A stretch of DNA of 12,020 bases from an uncultured Collinsella sp. (GTDB taxonomy: Bacteria; Actinomycetota; Coriobacteriia; Coriobacteriales; Coriobacteriaceae), in the NCBI GenBank assembly GCA_938023705.1, contig CALJDJ010000098.1, forward strand, positions 1 to 12,020, written 5' to 3'. Numbering within the stretch: position 1 is the stretch's first letter; each line of letters opens with the position of its first letter. The position numbers and the translations under genes are program-made. The notes below the pieces were generated by a model. The model was not told the DNA's origin, made no database searches, and was given only the letters and a program-made list of their open reading frames with translations. Positions 7,494 through 12,020 of this stretch are shown piece after piece.

Positions 7494-7538
7494 ATGTTCA
7501 CGCATCAGCTAAACATTATCAGCGTAGTAATTATCTGA
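7494..7538 (+). CDS. Putative leader peptide MFTHQLNIISVVII upstream of cstA
   Basis: A 14-codon frame with ATG at 7494 and TGA at 7536-7538 is preceded by AGAGGA (7478-7483), ten bases before the start. Six of its last seven residues are Ile or Val, using ATT, ATC and GTA codons. It begins about 65 bases after the predicted transcription start and is followed by alternative hairpins and a strong terminator. This is the layout of leader peptides that sense charged tRNA-Ile and tRNA-Val in attenuators of branched-chain amino-acid genes; actinobacterial ilv leaders are known examples. Here the downstream gene is cstA instead. A frame this short could arise by chance, but composition, ribosome-binding site and position together argue for function. 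Confidence 0.55.
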   Translation: MFTHQLNIISVVII

Positions 7539-7583
7539 TGCGGGTTAGCACATACAGCTAGCCCGTACGATAACGGGCGGCTG
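7501..7583 (+). promoter_or_regulatory. Alternative hairpins of a probable attenuator
   Basis: Three pairings are visible. Pairing A: CGCATCAG (7501-7508) with CTGATGCG (7535-7542), enclosing the Ile/Val codons. Pairing B: CGGGTTAGC (7541-7549) with GCTAGCCCG (7557-7565), one G-U pair. Pairing C: GCCCGT (7561-7566) with ACGGGC (7573-7578), extended by CAGC/GCTG (7555-7558 with 7580-7583). A touches B at 7541-7542, and B and C both need 7561-7565 and 7557-7558, so B and C exclude each other. CTGATG recurs at 7581-7586 as another partner for 7503-7508. A ribosome stalled on the Ile/Val codons would leave B free; one at the stop codon would cover its left arm. I could not find a convincing pairing that opens the terminator at 7590. 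Confidence 0.5.
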
Positions 7584-7589
7584 ATGAAG

Positions 7590-7628
7590 ATGAGGGCCGT
7601 CGAGCGCAACCGACGGCCCTCATTTTTT
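7590..7628 (+). terminator. Strong intrinsic terminator before cstA
   Basis: A perfect 13-base-pair stem (7590-7602 with 7611-7623) has an eight-base loop and ends in six T residues (7623-7628). It lies between the leader peptide and cstA, 35 bases before the cstA start, and no other promoter is evident after it. Transcripts from 7393-7421 must therefore read through it to express cstA, which fits conditional termination. It could instead simply end a short independent leader RNA. Confidence 0.85.
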
Positions 7629-7663
7629 ATGTCTAGGAAGTTCTTTTTAGAGGAGGAAATGTA

Positions 7664-9553
7664 ATGAACGGAGTTTTGCTCATGGTTGTGGCCGCGGCGG
7701 TGCTCGCCTGCGGCTATCTGGGCTACGGCCGCTGGCTGGCCAACAAGTGGGGCGTTGACAAAGAGGCCCTCACGCCGGCCAAGCGCATGAAGGACGGCAA
7801 GAGCTTCTCGCCCGTCTCCGCCTTTACCGCGTTCTCGCACCAGTTCAGCTCGATCTGCGGTGCTGGCCCTGTCACGGGTACGATCGTCGCCATGGCCTTT
7901 GGCTGGCTGCCCGTCGTGCTCTGGGTCCTCGTCGGCGGCATCTTCTTTGGCGCCGTCCACGACTTTGGTGCTCTGTACGCTTCGATGAAGAACAACGGCA
8001 AGTCGCTCGCTCAGCTCATCGAGAAGTACATCGGCAAGACCGGCCGTCGCCTGTTCCTGCTGTTCTGCTGGCTGTTCTGCATCATCGTCATCGCCGCCTT
8101 CACCGACATGGTCTGCAAGACGTTCATGTTCACCCCGGCCGTTGACGCTTCTGGCGCCGCTACCGGTGCCATCGACTTCACCAAGTCCTATGCCGCTGGC
8201 TGCGCTGGCACCATCTCCATCCTGTTCACCTTCGTCGCTATCGCCTTTGGTTGGGCCCAGAAGAAGTTCAACCTCACCGGTGCCGCCGAGTTCGTCACCG
8301 GCGTGGTCCTCATGGTTCTCATGTTCGCCGTCGGTATGCAGTTCCCGGTCTACCTGGATAAGTTCCAGTGGTTCGCCGTCGTCATGGTCTACCTGGTCTT
8401 CGCTGGCGCTATGCCCATCCAGATGCTCAAGACCCCGCGTGACTACCTCACTTCCATCATGATGATCGTCATGATCGCCTGCGCTGTCCTCGGCATCGTC
8501 GTCCTGGGCGTTAACGGCCAGGCCACTATCACCGCTCCGGTCTTCACCGGCTTCTCCACTGCCTCCGGCATGATGTTCCCGGTCCTGTTTGTCTCCGTCG
8601 CTTGTGGTGCTCTCTCCGGTTTCCACAGCCTCGTTTCTTCCGGCACCTCTTCTAAGCAGGTCGAGAAGGAGCAGGACGCCGTCAAGGTCGGTTATGGCGC
8701 CATGATCGTCGAGTCCTTCGTCGGCATCCTTGCCATCATCGTCGCCGGCATCATGTTCTCCGATATGAACACCGCCGGTACTGGCGCCCTCAACGCCGGT
8801 GTCGCTTCCACCCCGTTCCAGATCTTCGCCGCTGGCATCTCCCGCGGTATGCAGGCCTTCGGTGTTGACGGTACGCTCGCTACCGTCTTCATGACCATGA
8901 ACGTTTCCGCTCTGGCCCTGACCTCGCTCGACGCCGTCGCCCGCATCGCCCGCACCTCGTTCTCCGAGTTCTTTGCCCAGACCAACGACGCCCTGGCCAT
9001 CGAGTCCAAGGCCGGCTACATGAAGGTTCTCGGCAACCCCTGGTTCGCCACGGTCGTCACCCTGCTTCCCGGTCTCGCCCTTGCCTTTGGTGGCTATGCC
9101 AACATCTGGCCGCTCTTTGGTGCTTCCAACCAGCTGCTCGGCGGTATGACCATGATCACCCTCGCCGTGTTCTGCAAGTGCACCGGCCGCAAGGGCTGGA
9201 TGCTCTACGTGCCCGTCGCCTTCCTGCTCTGCTGCACCTTCACCTCGCTGGTCCAGAGCGCCATGGGCTGCATGACCGCCGTCCAGGCCTACGGTTTCTT
9301 CGGCACCATCCCGGCTACCGCCACCACGGCCGCCGTTTCCGTCGCCGCCACCAAGGGCCTGCAGCTCGTTTTCGCCGTCCTGCTGATGGTCCTGGGCCTC
9401 ATCGTCGCCGTCAACTGCCTCAAGGAGTTCTTCGGCAAGGAGGCCGGCTCCATGCCTGATGAGGAGCCCGAGTGGTCCGAGATGGGCAAGGCCGAGTACG
9501 GTCGCGCCGCTGCCGCTGAAGCTCCTGCCGACGCCGAGGCCGCCAAGGCCTAG
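7664..9553 (+). CDS. cstA: CstA-family carbon-starvation peptide/pyruvate transporter
   Basis: This is a multi-pass membrane transporter of the CstA/BtsT family, whose members take up peptides or pyruvate. The 629-residue protein begins with a hydrophobic segment (about 3-20) and has the hallmark HQFSSICGAGPVTGTI (59-74), a WLPVVLWVLVGGIFFGAVHDFG stretch (81-102) and many further hydrophobic segments to about residue 587. The last 42 residues are a soluble tail ending in Ala/Glu repeats. AGGAGG (7651-7656) gives a strong ribosome-binding site seven bases before the ATG. Third codon positions are overwhelmingly C (ATC, GTC, ACC, TTC), far more than in the operon upstream, suggesting high expression. 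It appears monocistronic, with a terminator 40 bases after its stop. Substrate is uncertain between peptides and pyruvate. Confidence 0.94.
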   Translation: MNGVLLMVVAAAVLACGYLGYGRWLANKWGVDKEALTPAKRMKDGKSFSPVSAFTAFSHQFSSICGAGPVTGTIVAMAFGWLPVVLWVLVGGIFFGAVHDFGALYASMKNNGKSLAQLIEKYIGKTGRRLFLLFCWLFCIIVIAAFTDMVCKTFMFTPAVDASGAATGAIDFTKSYAAGCAGTISILFTFVAIAFGWAQKKFNLTGAAEFVTGVVLMVLMFAVGMQFPVYLDKFQWFAVVMVYLVFAGAMPIQMLKTPRDYLTSIMMIVMIACAVLGIVVLGVNGQATITAPVFTGFSTASGMMFPVLFVSVACGALSGFHSLVSSGTSSKQVEKEQDAVKVGYGAMIVESFVGILAIIVAGIMFSDMNTAGTGALNAGVASTPFQIFAAGISRGMQAFGVDGTLATVFMTMNVSALALTSLDAVARIARTSFSEFFAQTNDALAIESKAGYMKVLGNPWFATVVTLLPGLALAFGGYANIWPLFGASNQLLGGMTMITLAVFCKCTGRKGWMLYVPVAFLLCCTFTSLVQSAMGCMTAVQAYGFFGTIPATATTAAVSVAATKGLQLVFAVLLMVLGLIVAVNCLKEFFGKEAGSMPDEEPEWSEMGKAEYGRAAAAEAPADAEAAKA

Positions 9554-9592
9554 TCGGTCGGACGGGTTGAATCTCCCATCTATTTGACTCGG

Positions 9593-9631
9593 AAAGACCG
9601 GGTCCGCAATCAAGCGGACCCGGTCTTTTTT
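9593..9631 (+). terminator. Intrinsic terminator after cstA
   Basis: A 15-base-pair stem (9593-9607 with 9614-9628), loop AATCAA, ends in six T residues (9626-9631). The GC-rich core AGACCGGGTCCGC and its complement are perfect. It closes the cstA unit and separates it from the JetD-like gene. Confidence 0.93.
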
Positions 9632-9672
9632 CTTGTGAGAACAGGTGGTGCAAGGGCGTTCTCGCAGATGTT

Positions 9673-9702
9673 TTGCGTGGATAGGCTCGTGCGTTGTACC
9701 AT
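9673..9702 (+). promoter_or_regulatory. Possible promoter of the JetD-like gene
   Basis: TTGCGT (9673-9678) and TACCAT (9697-9702) are 18 bases apart, after the cstA terminator and 35 bases before the chosen GTG start. Both boxes are imperfect. The 9632-9736 gap must hold a promoter if the gene is separately transcribed. Confidence 0.3.
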
Positions 9703-9736
9703 ATGGACGTATATGTGTGCATATGAAAGGGGCCCC

Positions 9737-11929
9737 GTGGCCAAGACGGTATATTCCGATAATCAAAACAATGTCGATGCTCTGGCTGAGCGCCTGAGCA
9801 GCCAGACGTCGCTTTCTGCCGAGCGCGCCAAGCTGGTTGCCTACGACCTGCTCTGCCGCAAGGCGCTCAAGATCAAGTCGAGCGCGCTGGCGCAGATTTT
9901 CCGTTCCGTCGATAAGGAATGCAACACCAAGGTGATGCGCGACGAACTCATCGCGGCAAAGATCGTTACCAAGATCGAGGGCAGCGGCATTAACGGGCGC
10001 CCGGCGTTCTATACCATCAATGCCGAGATCCGCGATGCCCAGGAGCAGCCTGCCGAGTCCGTCGAAGATTTTGTCGTCGAGGATTTCGCTGACGTGCCTG
10101 CTGTGGAAGAAGTTGCTCCGCGTGAGCATGTCGATACCGATGAGTTGCTCGATGAGAACGTCGTGCGTGCCTTTACGGCCAAGGCAGGACGCGGCGGTTT
10201 TGGCGGGGGCGGCAAGCGCGATGCACAGCGCCGCGCCCAGCAGGAGCGCTTCCGTCGCGCCGTTGCTCGAAAGGGCGAGACGGATGCCGAGGCTGTTGAG
10301 ACCGAGGTTGCTGCCGAGTCGCAGAGGCCCGCGAAGGAGCAAAAGCCCGTGGAGGCCCAGGAGCCCCAGCGTCGCCGTGGTGCCCACTTTAAGGCTGCGC
10401 AGCAGGATGTCGCGCATGAGGTTGAAGAGCCTTCCGAGGCTGCAGACGATGTTGAGGAGTCTGCCAAGAAGGCTCCGGGTTCATGCCGTCCCGGGCGTGG
10501 TTTTGCGAGGCGCGCGTATCCCGTAAGGCGTCAGGAGAAGGGCGAGCCGGCTCCGACCGCTCAGGCCGAGAAGGCCGAACAAACCGAGAAAACCGTTGAG
10601 CCGGCGGCTCGCGAGCAGCAACCTTCCGAGTCGCAGCCTGCGGCTGACACTGAGGTCAAAGCTCAACAGACCGCTGATAAGCAGGCGGGGGAGAGCGCCT
10701 CAGGCAAGCCCCGCCGTCGTCGTCACCGCGGCGGTCGTGGCTCAAATGCCGAGGCCGCGGCCGAGAAGACAGCGACACAAAACGGAGATGAGAAGGCCGA
10801 GACTCCGGTGGATCAGGTCAAGCGCCAGCCGGCGAAGGAGGTCAAGTCCTATCGTCCGCAAAAGCGCTCGTCTGCGCCCAAGCAGGAACGTAATACCCGG
10901 GCAGATTCCAAGCGTAAGCCTCATGCACAGGCTGAGCCTGCCGCGGCTGATAGTGCTAGCCAGCAGCCCGAGTCGGCCGTCCACGGCGAGGTATCGGCGT
11001 TTGCCCTTGCCCGCGTTTTGGGTAGGCAGCTGCTCAAAGTTGTCCCTACGCCTACGGCGCTCTCTAAGATCAAGGAGCAGCAGACTCAAATTGTTAAGGT
11101 CGAGGGCAAGGACGGCAAAAAGGCGCCGCAGCGCACTCAGCACAACGAGATGTCCAACCGCAAGATTGCCGAGGAAATCGCAATCATCCAGGCTTGGATC
11201 GAGCAAAACCGAGGTGCCGATACGCCGGTTGCCTCGCGCCGCCAGCGTGCCTACCAGATTTTTAACGACGAGAAGGCCTTTGACGGCAAGCACGGTGAGC
11301 GCCTGATAAGGCGCATGACCGAAAAGGGCATCAGCATGCAGGCGATCAAGGTCGCCCCCAACCGCCCCGTGCACTTTACGGGTTTCTTTACGCTGGGCGC
11401 CGATAAGCCGTTCATTATGGTCGAGAACCTGGACACCTACGACGAGATCGTCAGGCTGCTGCGTGGCCGCAAGCACGCCAAGCTCTTTGGCATCAAGGTG
11501 GGCGGCGTGATTTTTGGCGGCGGATGCAAGGCGAGCGTCTCGCATGCCCTGGACGATTATCTGGCTGAGATCGGCTATCGCTTTAACTACGTCTACTACG
11601 TGGGCGATATCGACCGCGAGGGCGCGCGCATCGTCGAGCAGGCTCGCAATGCCAATATGGTTGAGATTCGCCTGCATGCCGGCATGTACCGCGCCATGCT
11701 CGCCGAGCATAAGCGTCGCGTGAAGGCCGGCGGCGAGTGCGAGCCCGCGGCTGCCAACCAGGGCGTGCCGCAGAACTTGGCGGCGACGATCAAGGATCTG
11801 CCCATGGTCACGCGCGTGCAGTTCCGCAATGTGCTGCGCGAGGGCGGGCGCATTCCGCAGGAGATTCTGATGACCGCCGACTATCGGGATGGCGACTCGG
11901 GAAGCTTCGACCGCATGCTCAACAATTAG
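9737..11929 (+). CDS. Solitary JetD-like (DUF2220) Toprim protein with winged helix and long charged linker
   Basis: I read this 730-residue protein as having three parts. Residues 28-95 look like a winged helix-turn-helix ending in an EGSGINGRPAFYTI wing. Residues about 100-420 are low-complexity, rich in Ala, Glu, Lys, Arg, Pro and Gln, with RGGFGGGG (152-159) and PRRRRHRGGRG (325-335) like nucleic-acid-binding disordered linkers. Residues 470-730 match what I know of the JetD C-terminal domain: SRRQRAYQIFNDEKAFD (500-516), FIMVENLDTYDEI with acidic Glu563, FGGGC (593-597) and GDIDREG (623-629) with Asp624 and Asp626, the Toprim E...DxD pattern. In Wadjet systems JetD is the nuclease subunit cutting plasmid DNA. 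No jetA, jetB or jetC is present here. GTG 9737 is chosen since AAAGGGG (9726-9732) precedes it; ATG 9713 is possible. Cutting activity and role are inference. Confidence 0.72.
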   Translation: MAKTVYSDNQNNVDALAERLSSQTSLSAERAKLVAYDLLCRKALKIKSSALAQIFRSVDKECNTKVMRDELIAAKIVTKIEGSGINGRPAFYTINAEIRDAQEQPAESVEDFVVEDFADVPAVEEVAPREHVDTDELLDENVVRAFTAKAGRGGFGGGGKRDAQRRAQQERFRRAVARKGETDAEAVETEVAAESQRPAKEQKPVEAQEPQRRRGAHFKAAQQDVAHEVEEPSEAADDVEESAKKAPGSCRPGRGFARRAYPVRRQEKGEPAPTAQAEKAEQTEKTVEPAAREQQPSESQPAADTEVKAQQTADKQAGESASGKPRRRRHRGGRGSNAEAAAEKTATQNGDEKAETPVDQVKRQPAKEVKSYRPQKRSSAPKQERNTRADSKRKPHAQAEPAAADSASQQPESAVHGEVSAFALARVLGRQLLKVVPTPTALSKIKEQQTQIVKVEGKDGKKAPQRTQHNEMSNRKIAEEIAIIQAWIEQNRGADTPVASRRQRAYQIFNDEKAFDGKHGERLIRRMTEKGISMQAIKVAPNRPVHFTGFFTLGADKPFIMVENLDTYDEIVRLLRGRKHAKLFGIKVGGVIFGGGCKASVSHALDDYLAEIGYRFNYVYYVGDIDREGARIVEQARNANMVEIRLHAGMYRAMLAEHKRRVKAGGECEPAAANQGVPQNLAATIKDLPMVTRVQFRNVLREGGRIPQEILMTADYRDGDSGSFDRMLNN

Positions 11930-11937
11930 GGACGTGT

Positions 11938-12020
11938 GGCCCCGGCGGGCCGGGCATTAAGTTTGCTGCTCTACAGTCCTGCGCAAGACGAAGGCCACAT
12001 TAAGTGGCCTTCTTTGCGTG
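11938..12020. repeat. Palindromic repeat element, copy 2 (cut by window end)
   Basis: Bases 11966-12020 are identical over 55 bases to 7033-7087, including the GAAGGCCAC-ATTAA-GTGGCCTTC hairpin (11990-12012). The preceding stretch 11938-11964 corresponds to the left arm of copy 1 but has diverged: both share GGGCCGG followed by an AT-rich step and GTTT. The right arm lies beyond the window. It starts within about ten bases of the JetD-like stop codon, in the same orientation relative to the gene as copy 1, and may serve as that gene's terminator. Confidence 0.85.

Noticed and set aside
7428..7663. T-box or metabolite riboswitch before cstA
   Set aside because: No T-box sequence (AGGGTGGNACCGCG type) or other riboswitch consensus was recognised; a leader peptide explains the arrangement better.
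9584..9736. Upstream extension of the JetD-like protein from an earlier start
   Set aside because: The extension would be translated through the cstA terminator hairpin; a ribosome-binding site fits the GTG at 9737.
7505..10417. 970-codon open frame on the minus strand across cstA and the JetD-like gene
   Set aside because: It is the antisense shadow of strongly biased sense codons. The translation is low-complexity Gly/Asp/Glu/His repeats with no domain, and it crosses two + strand terminators and the leader region.
9737..12020. A complete Wadjet anti-plasmid system
   Set aside because: Only a JetD-like protein is present; no jetA, jetB or SMC-like jetC frame is found in the window.
1..12020. 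CRISPR array, tRNA or rRNA genes
   Set aside because: No regularly spaced repeats and no tRNA or rRNA sequence were recognised on either strand.

Overview
The window looks like a chromosomal segment from a gut actinobacterium of the class Coriobacteriia, most likely Collinsella. This is inferred from the gene order, the codon use (GC-rich but with mixed third positions) and the fused TsaB-RimI-TsaD protein; I could not run a database search. All confident genes lie on the + strand.

Region 1 (1-6986) starts with a terminator closing an upstream unit and a promoter. A tightly packed six-gene operon follows: acpS (carrier-protein activation), nnr (NAD(P)HX repair), alr (D-alanine for peptidoglycan), a family-4 uracil-DNA glycosylase, tsaE, and a 794-residue TsaB-RimI-TsaD fusion. 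Intergenic distances run from a 14-base overlap to 12 bases. The last two genes supply most of the t6A37 tRNA-modification machinery; TsaC would have to be encoded elsewhere.

Region 2 (6987-7663) has no ordinary gene but is rich in signals. It begins with a palindromic element of about 135 bp (33-bp perfect inverted arms around a conserved hairpin core). After it come a structured stretch that may be a small minus-strand RNA, a good sigma-70-type promoter with an 18-bp near-palindrome in its spacer, a 14-codon leader ORF ending in Ile-Ile-Ser-Val-Val-Ile-Ile, mutually exclusive hairpins and a strong intrinsic terminator. This layout suggests that cstA (7664-9553), a CstA-family peptide/pyruvate transporter, is controlled by a repressor and by branched-chain amino-acid attenuation. 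cstA has very biased codon use and its own terminator.

Region 3 (9632-12020) holds a 730-residue protein with an N-terminal winged-helix-like domain, about 320 residues of charged, partly Arg/Gly-rich low-complexity linker, and a C-terminal domain that I read as the JetD/DUF2220 Toprim module of Wadjet systems. No jetA, jetB or jetC lies in the window. Directly after it a second copy of the palindromic element begins, 55 bases of its core being identical to copy 1, and runs off the end.

The most interesting items are the solitary JetD-like protein, the apparent leader-peptide attenuator before cstA, and the stop-codon-associated palindromic repeat family.
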